From Phycisphaerales bacterium UBA2402 (lineage in GTDB: Bacteria > Planctomycetota > Phycisphaerae > Phycisphaerales > UBA1924): a stretch of 8,337 nucleotides of DNA. Every line of letters starts with the position of its first letter. Within the stretch, counting starts at the first letter, position 1. Position numbers and translations under genes: made by a program. The notes under the pieces are model-generated. The model was not told the origin of the DNA. It ran no database searches and worked only from the letters and a program-made list of their open reading frames with translations. Location: positions 414 through 8,750 of the forward strand of contig DDSA01000073.1 of NCBI GenBank assembly GCA_002343715.1, read 5' to 3'. Positions 1-5,915 of the stretch are shown here, piece by piece.

Positions 1-1
1 C

Positions 2-943
2 GCGGGACAGCAGTTCGGCCCCCGACTCCGCCTCTTTCGATTCATCGCCCAACTCCACCAGCGTGGTGCCCGGCCCGCACACCAGCAGCACGAGCAGGTC
101 GCGCAGCCGCCCCGCGATGGTCTCGATGAGTTGATCGATCGATACGCCGCGGGACAGCAGTTCGGCCCCCGCCTCCAGCGCCCGCGCCGGGTCGCCGTCG
201 CCCACGGCGTCGAGCAGGGCCGAGACCAGGGCCTTGTCGGGCAGGCCCAGCAGTTCGCCCAGCAGTTTCACGGTGAGTTTCTTCTCGCCGCTGGCCAGCA
301 GGCGGTCGAGCAGGCTGAGCGCATCGCGCATCGAGCCGTTGCCCAGCCGCGCGACCTCGAAGACCAGTTCGGGCTCGGCCTCGACCTTTTCCTGCGCCAG
401 CACGGCGGTCAGGTGCTCGGCGATCTTCGCCGCCGCGATGTTGCGGAAGTCGAAGCGCTGGCACCGGGACTGGATCGTGGGCGGGACCTTGTGCGGGTCG
501 GTGGTGCAGAGGATGAACTTGACGTGCTCGGGCGGCTCCTCCATGGTCTTCAGCAGCGCGTTGAACGCGGCGTTGCTGAGCATGTGAACCTCGTCGATGA
601 TGTAGATCTTGTACTTGCCCCGCAGCGGCCGGTAGGCGCAGTTGGCGATGAGCTCGCGGGCGTTATCGACGCCGGTGTTGCTGGCGGCGTCGATCTCGAT
701 GGTGTCGGTGTCGCGCCCCTGCATGATGAGGTCGTCCACCTCGGGGCTGCCGCCGTTGAGGGCCTTGGCGAAGAGCCGGGCCGTGGTCGTCTTGCCCACG
801 CCCCGCGTGCCCACGAAGAGATAGGCGTGGGCCACTCGCTTGCTCTTGATGGCGTTGAGCAGGGTCCTGGCGATCGGCTCCTGCCCGACAACTTCGTCGA
901 ACGTCTGGGAGCGGTAGCGGCGGGCGAGGACGGTGTAGGACAT
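2..943 (-). CDS. dnaX: DNA polymerase III subunit gamma/tau, N-terminal part (cut by the left window edge)
   Basis: This is the clamp-loader ATPase that opens and loads the sliding clamp and tethers the polymerase cores at the replication fork. The visible 314 residues begin MSYTVLARRYRSQTFDEVVG, the standard DnaX start. They carry a Walker A GTRGVGKT (45-52), a Walker B IIDE (115-118), a sensor-1 region CTTD (146-149), the SRC arginine finger (R160) and a sensor-2 GSMRDA (203-208). Domain III begins near residue 225, and the C-terminal tau region lies outside the window. The four zinc-binding cysteines that normally sit between Walker A and the EIDAAS motif (83-88) are absent, and this segment is about nine residues shorter than in E. 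coli. Residues 257-265 and 306-314 both contain GAELLSR, encoded by the same 24 bases. The gene is divergent from rsmH. The bases before its ATG are pyrimidine-rich, with no Shine-Dalgarno. The identification is very secure. Confidence 0.96.
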   Translation of the reverse strand, partial: MSYTVLARRYRSQTFDEVVGQEPIARTLLNAIKSKRVAHAYLFVGTRGVGKTTTARLFAKALNGGSPEVDDLIMQGRDTDTIEIDAASNTGVDNARELIANCAYRPLRGKYKIYIIDEVHMLSNAAFNALLKTMEEPPEHVKFILCTTDPHKVPPTIQSRCQRFDFRNIAAAKIAEHLTAVLAQEKVEAEPELVFEVARLGNGSMRDALSLLDRLLASGEKKLTVKLLGELLGLPDKALVSALLDAVGDGDPARALEAGAELLSRGVSIDQLIETIAGRLRDLLVLLVCGPGTTLVELGDESKEAESGAELLSR

Positions 944-993
944 GGGAGGGGATGGTACGGGCGACGGCCGAGTACGGTTGTGTACGGTTCCGC
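944..993. promoter_or_regulatory. Divergent dnaX/rsmH intergenic gap with three GTACGG repeats
   Basis: Only 50 bases separate the dnaX start from the preferred rsmH start, and 8 bases if rsmH starts at 952. The gap holds GTACGG at 955-960, 972-977 and 982-987; the last two extend to GTACGGTT with a 10-base period, about one helical turn. Such phasing could be a regulator site, but no known family is recognised. The TGGG repeats typical of MraZ boxes are not seen. Neither gene has a spaced Shine-Dalgarno here, so one or both messages may be leaderless or start very close to the start codon. No convincing -35/-10 pair was found, so the promoter assignment is inference from geometry. Confidence 0.35.
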
Positions 994-1929
994 ATGTCCC
1001 ACGTCCCTGTCCTGCTCGCCCGTTCCTTGGATGCGCTTCACCCCGCGCCCGGCGAGGTGTACGCCGACGGCACGGCGGGCCTGGGCGGGCACGCCGCGGC
1101 AGTCGCTACACGGATGAAGACCGGCACGGTGGTCCTCGGCGACCTGGATGCCGGGAACCTCGGGCGCGCGGCCGCCGCCGTTGAGGCTGCGTTCGCGTCG
1201 GCGCCCGAGCACCCCCGATCCCGAATCCTGTCCTTCCACACCAACTTCGCGGAACTCCCGCGGCGGATCGAAGAGGCCGGTCTGAGGGCCGACATGTTCC
1301 TCGCCGATCTGGGCTTCGCGTCCGTCCACGTCGATGATCCGGCCCGCGGGTTCTCGTTCATGCGCGATGGTCCGCTCGACATGCGCATGGATACCACGCG
1401 GCCCCTGACCGCCGCGGACCTGGTAGCGAGCCTGCCCGAAAAGGAACTGGCGCGGATCATCGCGGACTACGGTGAAGACAGGGCCGCCGGACGAATCGCC
1501 AGAAAACTTGTTCAGGCCCGAGCAGGGGGGCCGATAAGGACGACAGCGCAGTTGGCCGGGGTGGTCCGAGCGGCGGTCGGGGGTGGGGGAGGTCCGATTG
1601 ACCCGGCCACGCGGACTTTTCAGGCGCTGCGCATCGCGGTGAACGACGAGTTGGGGAGTTTGGCGGCGTTGTTGGCGGCGGTAGAGGCCGATGCAAGAAG
1701 GATTCTCAGCGGCGGTGCGGGTCGGTGGCTGGCGGCGGGCGCGCGGGTCGCGTTCATCACCTTCCACTCGCTCGAAGACCGGCCGGTGAAGCGGGTGTTC
1801 GCCTCGCTGATCGCGGCGGGCGCGACGGATATCACGGATGGGCCGGCGGCGGCGTCCGAGTCGGAAGTTCGGGAGAACCCCCGGGCGAGGTCGGCGAAGT
1901 TGCGGGCGATCCGCCTGACGCCGAACTGA
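994..1929 (+). CDS. rsmH: 16S rRNA (cytosine(1402)-N(4))-methyltransferase RsmH (MraW)
   Basis: This SAM-dependent enzyme N4-methylates C1402 in the decoding centre of 16S rRNA and acts in the cytoplasm on the small subunit. The protein starts MSHVPVLL, the family N-terminus. The SAM-binding loop is ADGTAGLGGH (24-33) and the acidic residue after strand 2 is in GDLD (49-52). The family blocks DLGFASVHVDD (105-115), GFSFMRDGPLDMRMD (119-133), ATRTFQALRIAVNDEL (205-220) and FHSLEDRPVKRVF (257-269) follow, and the tail NPRARSAKLRAIR is typical. The 311-residue length matches the family. An in-frame ATG at 952 would add 14 residues that lack family similarity. A purine run abuts that ATG with no spacing, so 994 is preferred. 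As in many dcw clusters, rsmH leads the wall/division genes, but no mraZ precedes it here. Confidence 0.96.
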   Translation: MSHVPVLLARSLDALHPAPGEVYADGTAGLGGHAAAVATRMKTGTVVLGDLDAGNLGRAAAAVEAAFASAPEHPRSRILSFHTNFAELPRRIEEAGLRADMFLADLGFASVHVDDPARGFSFMRDGPLDMRMDTTRPLTAADLVASLPEKELARIIADYGEDRAAGRIARKLVQARAGGPIRTTAQLAGVVRAAVGGGGGPIDPATRTFQALRIAVNDELGSLAALLAAVEADARRILSGGAGRWLAAGARVAFITFHSLEDRPVKRVFASLIAAGATDITDGPAAASESEVRENPRARSAKLRAIRLTPN

Positions 1930-1935
1930 TGCGCT

Positions 1936-1962
1936 GGGGGCGCGCCCCCGCTGGAAGCGGGG
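1936..1962 (+). other. Two overlapping, mutually exclusive GC hairpins after rsmH
   Basis: Seven bases after the rsmH stop there is a perfect 14-base palindrome, GGGGGCGCGCCCCC (1936-1949). Its 3' C run is also the 5' arm of a second hairpin, CCCCGC (1946-1951), loop TGGAA, GCGGGG (1957-1962). Both cannot form at once. Neither is followed by a T tract, so a classical intrinsic terminator is not supported. It may slow or attenuate read-through from rsmH, protect the 3' end, or be incidental in GC-rich DNA. Confidence 0.4.
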
Positions 1963-1979
1963 AGCGCGGGCGGTATGAT
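1951..1979 (+). promoter_or_regulatory. Possible internal promoter for the LysM/FtsL-like/PBP genes
   Basis: TATGAT at 1974-1979 matches five of six bases of the sigma70 -10 consensus. Seventeen bases upstream lies CTGGAA (1951-1956), which matches the -35 consensus at only three positions. A start near 1985 would put a stable hairpin at the very 5' end of the message. The -35 is poor, so this is tentative. Confidence 0.3.
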
Positions 1980-1985
1980 CTAGGG

Positions 1986-2009
1986 CCTGTGGCGCAGCAG
2001 CGCCACTGG
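1986..2009 (+). other. Strong stem-loop in the leader of the LysM gene
   Basis: The arms GTGGCGC (1989-1995) and GCGCCAC (2000-2006) are perfect complements around an AGCA tetraloop. Beyond one T-T mismatch the stem extends by two further pairs, CC (1986-1987) with GG (2008-2009). It lies just after the candidate -10 box and about 50 bases before the LysM start codon. It could stabilise the 5' end or be part of a regulatory leader. No known riboswitch class is recognised. Confidence 0.4.
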
Positions 2010-2038
2010 TAGGAAGGGCGAACCGGTCGGGTTGCGAA

Positions 2039-2054
2039 GCGGCACGGAGGCCGC
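2039..2054 (+). promoter_or_regulatory. Shine-Dalgarno GGAGG inside a small hairpin
   Basis: GGAGG at 2046-2050 stands six bases before the ATG at 2057 and supports that start. The flanks GCGGC (2039-2043) and GCCGC (2050-2054) can pair, placing most of the ribosome binding site in the loop. This might modulate translation; the stem is only five pairs. Confidence 0.5.
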
Positions 2055-2056
2055 GG

Positions 2057-3028
2057 ATGATCGGAAACGCCGGATGGAGGCGGTACAAAGGCGGCGGACG
2101 GGTGGATTGCCGCGCAAGGATGCAGCAGGCCGTGACCAGGGAACTCAAACTCGCGTTGATTGTCGGCGTGACGCTCGTCTTGGGCATCGCGGTGCTTATC
2201 AGCGATCATCTGGCGACCAAGCGTCGCCCCGGCACCGTGATGGAGGTCGCCGTGCAACCGGCCATGACGCCGCCCCCGGCGGTGGTCCCCAACGTCGTGC
2301 TCGCTCCGGATGCCGTGGAGACACCGACCCCGGTGGTCCGCGTCGCCGCGGACGACTCCGCCAAGCCTCTCCCGCAGGACCCGGTCCACCTGGCCATCAA
2401 GACCCCGGGGGTCTCGGGCCGGGATGAAACGAAAGAAACCGGCGCCAAAGAACCCGAGCGCGGCCCCGGACGAATCGGCCCCAAGCCGCTGATTCTCACC
2501 AAGCAGACATCCACCGACGACCCCGAGAGCGTGGAACTCACGCCCGCGACGCTGCGGACGCACCTGGTCGCCGAGGGCGATTCGGCCTTCCGCCTCGCCA
2601 AGTTGTACCTGGGCGACGGCGGCAAGTGGAAGATGGTCGTCGATGCGAACCCCAAGGTCATCGGCCCCGAGGGTCAGATGCGGGTCGGCACGACGGTGGT
2701 GATCCCCGCAGGTGATTCCACCGGCCGGGTCACGCCGCCGGTTCGTGAGGTCGCCGTTCTCCCGAAGAAGCCCGAAGCGCCAAAGTCCGCGAAGTCGGAG
2801 CCGAAGAAGGGTCAGACTATCGTGGCCGCAAACGACCGGAACGCTTCCTCCAAATCCAGGAACATCAAGCCGTACACGGTGCGACCCGGCGACACGCTCT
2901 CGGGCATCGCCCGGCGCGAACTGGGCAACCCCGGCCGCGCCGGCGAGATCGCCGAACTCAACCGGGGCACGATCAAGAACCCCGACAGCCTTCCCCTGGG
3001 CGCGGAGATCCGCTTGCCCGCGGGCTGA
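2057..3028 (+). CDS. Membrane-anchored LysM-domain protein in the division cluster
   Basis: This 323-residue protein is probably a bitopic envelope protein that binds peptidoglycan. A basic N-terminus is followed by one hydrophobic segment (about 31-48, LALIVGVTLVLGIAVLI) and a Pro/Val-rich linker. A LysM-like module follows at about 168-217 (from HLVAEGDSAFRLAKLYLG to VVIP), then a Lys/Ser/Pro linker, and a canonical C-terminal LysM at about 272-321 (YTVRPGDTLSGIARRELG to IRLP). LysM modules bind N-acetylglucosamine-containing glycans, so a role at the wall or septum is inferred. No catalytic domain is seen. The first module is more diverged from the consensus. Start 2057 is chosen for its spaced GGAGG. 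GTG 2102 or ATG 2120 (MQQAVTREL) are alternatives that keep the membrane segment. It sits between rsmH and the FtsL-like gene, where ftsL is usually found, and 48 bases separate it from the next gene. Confidence 0.85.
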   Translation: MIGNAGWRRYKGGGRVDCRARMQQAVTRELKLALIVGVTLVLGIAVLISDHLATKRRPGTVMEVAVQPAMTPPPAVVPNVVLAPDAVETPTPVVRVAADDSAKPLPQDPVHLAIKTPGVSGRDETKETGAKEPERGPGRIGPKPLILTKQTSTDDPESVELTPATLRTHLVAEGDSAFRLAKLYLGDGGKWKMVVDANPKVIGPEGQMRVGTTVVIPAGDSTGRVTPPVREVAVLPKKPEAPKSAKSEPKKGQTIVAANDRNASSKSRNIKPYTVRPGDTLSGIARRELGNPGRAGEIAELNRGTIKNPDSLPLGAEIRLPAG

Positions 3029-3062
3029 TCGCGGAGCGTCCGGTGCCCGACCCCCGACCCTG

Positions 3063-3069
3063 AAGGAGG
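3063..3069 (+). promoter_or_regulatory. Strong Shine-Dalgarno for the FtsL-like gene
   Basis: AAGGAGG lies seven bases before a GTG codon at 3077. It decides this start over the in-frame ATG four codons later, which would cut into the membrane segment. Confidence 0.8.
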
Positions 3070-3076
3070 CCTTCAC

Positions 3077-3571
3077 GTGTTCTGGCGAATGACATGCCTC
3101 GTTGCGTGCGCGGCGACCCTGGGAGGGTGGGTGCTGACGCTGCGCCACAACCGCGTGCAGGCGCTGAGCGAACTCACCCAGGCGCAACTGCGGATCAACA
3201 GGCAGGATGAGCGCCTCTGGCACCTGCGCACGCTGATCGCCGCGCGCATCACCCCTCCCGAAGTGGAGCGCCTCTGCGCCGACCTGGGGCCGCTGACACC
3301 GATCCTGCCCTACACGCCGACGGGCGCGGCGACGTTCGCCCTGGGACCGACCGACCCGCCGGGCGATGCAAAGGTCGTGCCCACGAAGCAGAACACACCG
3401 CCGACGCTCGGCGGCGGCGGCGCAGCGAGCAAACCCACACCGAAATCAACCCCGAGCGCCGCGACCCGGAAAGCAACGCCGCCAGCGAAGCCGCCCGCGA
3501 AGCGCGACGCCGCCAAGCCGCCCGCCAGGGAACCCAAGCGACTGGCCACCGGGCAGAACCCACGCGGATGA
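3077..3571 (+). CDS. FtsL-like small bitopic division protein (putative)
   Basis: The 164-residue product has a very short cytoplasmic start, one membrane segment (about 5-22) and a predicted short coiled coil (about 23-56, RHNRVQALSELTQAQLRINR onward). Then comes RITPPEVERLCADLGPLTP (58-76), which resembles the FtsL ending where a small 'nPerlE..A..lG' motif follows the coil. In the divisome FtsL partners FtsB and activates FtsW/FtsI, which suits its place directly before the PBP gene. From about residue 97 the protein continues as a low-complexity Pro/Ala/Lys/Thr tail, longer than typical FtsL, which could contact the wall or be a linker. The gene starts with GTG and ends in an ATGA overlap with the PBP start, suggesting translational coupling. 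The FtsL assignment rests on topology, coil, motif and position, because FtsL sequences are poorly conserved. Confidence 0.65.
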   Translation: MFWRMTCLVACAATLGGWVLTLRHNRVQALSELTQAQLRINRQDERLWHLRTLIAARITPPEVERLCADLGPLTPILPYTPTGAATFALGPTDPPGDAKVVPTKQNTPPTLGGGGAASKPTPKSTPSAATRKATPPAKPPAKRDAAKPPAREPKRLATGQNPRG

Positions 3572-5685
3572 GCACGCGAACCGACCCATCCACGCTCGCC
3601 TCCGATGCCGACTCGCCCGGTGCGGGCTTCCGCGTGATCGCCGCGGCCCTGGCGTGGGGCGTGCCGCTGCTTTTCCTGGGCGTGCTGGGCCGCGTGACCC
3701 AGGTGCAGTTGTGGCCCGCCGAGGAACTGCTCGCCCAGGTCACGCCCCGCGTGACCACGGTGAAGGAAGTCCCGCTGCGCGGCGACCTCCTGGACCGTCG
3801 GGGTCGGCTGCTCGCGGGGACGCGCTTCGCCGAGCGCGTGATCCTCGACCCGACACTCGTGAAGGATCAGGACAAGACGATCGTCTCGCTGGCCGAAGCC
3901 ATCGGCGTGAGCACGGAGGAACTGGGCGGCAAGATCATCGCCGCGATGCAGGAGAACGCCCGCCGAGCCGCCCGCATCGAGGAACTGCGCCGATCCGGGG
4001 TGCAGATCCCGCCCGCCCCCGAACCGGTGCGGGTTGAAGTGCCCGAACCCGAACTGACCGATGCGGAGCGGGAAGCCATCGCGCGGGGCACGAGTTTCGA
4101 CGACCGGGGCCGGCCCGAGCCGCTCTTCCGGTATCCGATCCGGTACCTCTCCCTGAGCGAGCTGCTCCCGGCGGAGCGGGTGAGGGCGGTGCGGGCGGCG
4201 ATCTCGCGCGACAAGCTGCGCGGGGTCAGCCTCGAGAAGCGCGCTGTGCGCGAATACACGGGCGGGCCCGAGGCCGCCGAGATCGTCGGCAAGGTCGGCT
4301 GGGACGGCAAGCACATCACCGGCAGCGAGTCGCGCTGGAACAAGGACCTATCGGGCGAGCCGGGCAAGGTCGGGTACGTGCGCGATGCAAAGGGCGCGCC
4401 CCTGTGGGTCGAGGCCGGGCAGGTGAAGCGCGCCGAGCCGGGCAAGGACATCCGCCTCGCGCTCGACCTCGAGGTGCAGCGCATGGTCACCGAGGAGCTC
4501 ACGGCGGGCGTGGAGGAGTGCGACGCCCAGGGCGGGCGCTGCGTCGTGCTCGACTCGCGCACGGGCGAGGTGCTTGCGATGGTCGATGTCCACCGGCCCA
4601 TCCCCGGCCTGGCGCCGCTCCCCACGATGACCAAGGAACAGGCCGCCAAGCGCGGCGCTGTCGCCGCGAAGAAGAACGAGGTCTACAACAGCCGCCTGCG
4701 CTACGAGATCGTGAAGCCCGACCTGGACGAGAAGGGCCGACCCAAGCCCCCGGGCCTGGGCCGTAACCGCTGCGTCGAGGACGTGTACGAACCTGGCTCG
4801 ACCTTCAAGCCCTTCGTGTGGAGCGTCATCACCGAACTGGGCCGGGCACGCCCCGATGAAGTCTTCGACACCGAGGGCGGGCGGTGGATTACGCCCACCG
4901 GCAAGCCCATCAGCGATGTGCACAAGGCCGCGACCATGACCTGGCGCGATGTGCTGGTCAACTCCTCGAACATCGGCATGATCAAGGGGGCGCAGCGCCT
5001 CTCGCCCCGGGAGTTCCACGATGCGCTGACCCGGTTCGGCTTCGGCGCCAAGACCGGCATCGGGCTGGGGGGCGAATCGGGCGGCATCGTCACACCCCCG
5101 CAGCGCTGGAGCGTCTTCACCCACACCAGCAACGCCTACGGCAACGAGGTGGCCGTCACGGCCCTGCAGATGGCCCGGGCCTTCTCGGTCTTCGCCCGCG
5201 ATGGCGACCTCGCGGGCACCATCGCCCGTCCGCGCCTGACGTCCCCATCGGCGGACGAGCCGCCGGGCATCGTCTACCGCGTGCTGCCCGCGAGCATCGC
5301 GCTCTCCACCCGCGACGCGATGCGCGGCGTGACGGCGTCGATGGAGACCAAGTACGCCAAGGCCGCCCCCGACGGCACACCCTGGAAGTATTCGATGTTC
5401 GGCAAGAGCGGCACCGCCCGCGTCCCCTGTCCGCCGATCGGATACCTGCAGCACCAGTACGTGCCCAGTTTCATCGCCGCGGGGCCGACCGAAGCGCCGC
5501 GCATCGTCGTGGCCGTGGTGATCGACGATCCGGGTCCGGCCCGGATCAGGTCGCGGACATACTTCGGGGCTTCGACCGCCGGGCCGGTCGTGCGCCGCGT
5601 CATGGAGCGAACCCTGACGTACCTGGGCGAACGGCCTTCCATCGAGGTGGATGTGCCCAGCATCGCGGCCGCACCCGTTGAATGA
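3568..5685 (+). CDS. ftsI: Class B penicillin-binding protein, FtsI/PBP2-like transpeptidase
   Basis: This is a D,D-transpeptidase that crosslinks peptidoglycan stem peptides on the outer face of the membrane, at the septum if it is the FtsI orthologue. One membrane segment (about 22-42) anchors it, and the dimerisation/pedestal region starts at VPLRGDLLDRRGRLLA (68-83). The transpeptidase domain has all three motifs: S411-T-F-K414 in EPGSTFKPF, S466-S-N468 in NSSNIGM, and K613-S-G-T in GKSGTAR. At 705 residues it is longer than E. coli FtsI (588). Extra sequence lies in the pedestal (about 122-185, charged and Pro-rich) and between VLAM (335-338) and YEPGSTFK, where there are 68 residues against about 26 in E. 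coli FtsI. No PASTA domain is present. Its start overlaps the preceding stop as ATGA. Family and activity are secure. FtsI rather than the elongation PBP2 is inferred from its place after rsmH and the FtsL-like gene. Confidence 0.9.
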   Translation: MSTRTDPSTLASDADSPGAGFRVIAAALAWGVPLLFLGVLGRVTQVQLWPAEELLAQVTPRVTTVKEVPLRGDLLDRRGRLLAGTRFAERVILDPTLVKDQDKTIVSLAEAIGVSTEELGGKIIAAMQENARRAARIEELRRSGVQIPPAPEPVRVEVPEPELTDAEREAIARGTSFDDRGRPEPLFRYPIRYLSLSELLPAERVRAVRAAISRDKLRGVSLEKRAVREYTGGPEAAEIVGKVGWDGKHITGSESRWNKDLSGEPGKVGYVRDAKGAPLWVEAGQVKRAEPGKDIRLALDLEVQRMVTEELTAGVEECDAQGGRCVVLDSRTGEVLAMVDVHRPIPGLAPLPTMTKEQAAKRGAVAAKKNEVYNSRLRYEIVKPDLDEKGRPKPPGLGRNRCVEDVYEPGSTFKPFVWSVITELGRARPDEVFDTEGGRWITPTGKPISDVHKAATMTWRDVLVNSSNIGMIKGAQRLSPREFHDALTRFGFGAKTGIGLGGESGGIVTPPQRWSVFTHTSNAYGNEVAVTALQMARAFSVFARDGDLAGTIARPRLTSPSADEPPGIVYRVLPASIALSTRDAMRGVTASMETKYAKAAPDGTPWKYSMFGKSGTARVPCPPIGYLQHQYVPSFIAAGPTEAPRIVVAVVIDDPGPARIRSRTYFGASTAGPVVRRVMERTLTYLGERPSIEVDVPSIAAAPVE

Positions 5686-5807
5686 TTCCGGATCCGATGT
5701 GTCGATTCTTCGGACGTAGAGGCAGGTTGTAACCGTTACATCCCTGGTATGGGACCGGGGATTACCCGGATGGCCGGGGGTTTGGGCCTGAAACCTTCTT
5801 TCTTCTC
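5686..5807 (+). promoter_or_regulatory. Spacer after the PBP gene with a perfect 13-bp palindrome
   Basis: TGTAAC-C-GTTACA (5728-5740) is a perfect inverted repeat around one central base and is AT-richer than its surroundings, as expected for an operator. It resembles LacI/GalR-type half-sites but has an odd centre, so no family is assigned. A small hairpin CCGGG-GATTA-CCCGG lies at 5755-5769 with no T tract, so it is a poor terminator. A pyrimidine run (5794-5809) leads into the next promoter. No other gene is seen here. Confidence 0.45.
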
Positions 5808-5836
5808 TTGGCGCTGAGGCCTTGTTCGTGTATCAT
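5808..5836 (+). promoter_or_regulatory. Sigma70-like promoter of the PEP-CTERM protein gene
   Basis: TTGGCG (5808-5813, four of six consensus bases) and TATCAT (5831-5836, five of six) are separated by exactly 17 bases. A start near 5843 gives a leader of roughly 70 bases before the ATG at 5916. The palindrome at 5728-5740 lies about 70 bases upstream of the -35, which would suit an activator or distal operator. Confidence 0.55.
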
Positions 5837-5903
5837 TCCTCTCGGCCGGGCGGTGGAACGCCGGGCACGATCGAGAGACAACGCGGACACTGCCGCGCGA
5901 ACC

Positions 5904-5910
5904 AGGAGAG
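5904..5910 (+). promoter_or_regulatory. Shine-Dalgarno deciding the start at 5916
   Basis: AGGAGAG precedes ATG 5916 with a five-base gap. The signal peptide begins exactly there, so a longer reading from 5808 is rejected. Confidence 0.75.
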
Positions 5911-5915
5911 AGCAC

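Noticed and set aside
955..987. MraZ operator in front of rsmH
   Set aside because: The repeats are GTACGG, not the TGGG-type repeats of MraZ boxes, and no mraZ gene is present in the window.
131..1117. Plus-strand open frame (328 codons) opposite dnaX
   Set aside because: It lies on the complement of well-conserved dnaX codons and crosses into rsmH; composition is that of a reverse-strand shadow.
1936..1949. Intrinsic terminator of rsmH
   Set aside because: The palindrome is very GC-rich but has no T tract after it, so only a hairpin is claimed.
1983..2040. tRNA-like string (GGGCCTGTGGCGCAGC at the start, GGGTTGCGAAGC later)
   Set aside because: The D-arm would have only a four-base loop, no anticodon stem of five pairs fits, the T-loop lacks TTCRA, and no acceptor arm closes.
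550..2187. Long minus-strand open frame (545 codons) across rsmH and the dnaX start region
   Set aside because: It is antisense to two clearly conserved genes, its translation is Arg/Pro-rich without family motifs, and GC-rich DNA readily gives such stop-free shadows.
1832..3223. Minus-strand open frame (463 codons) opposite the LysM gene
   Set aside because: No recognisable domain, Arg/Gly/His-rich composition, no ribosome binding site, and antisense to a protein with two LysM modules.
4348..5454. Minus-strand open frame (368 codons) opposite the PBP transpeptidase domain
   Set aside because: The opposite strand encodes all three transpeptidase motifs; this frame shows only shadow composition. 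The same holds for 3310-4314 minus and 7016-7999 plus.
5808..5915. Longer N-terminus for the PEP-CTERM protein from ATG 5808
   Set aside because: It would overlap the predicted promoter and put 36 basic residues before a clear signal peptide; ATG 5916 has a good Shine-Dalgarno.
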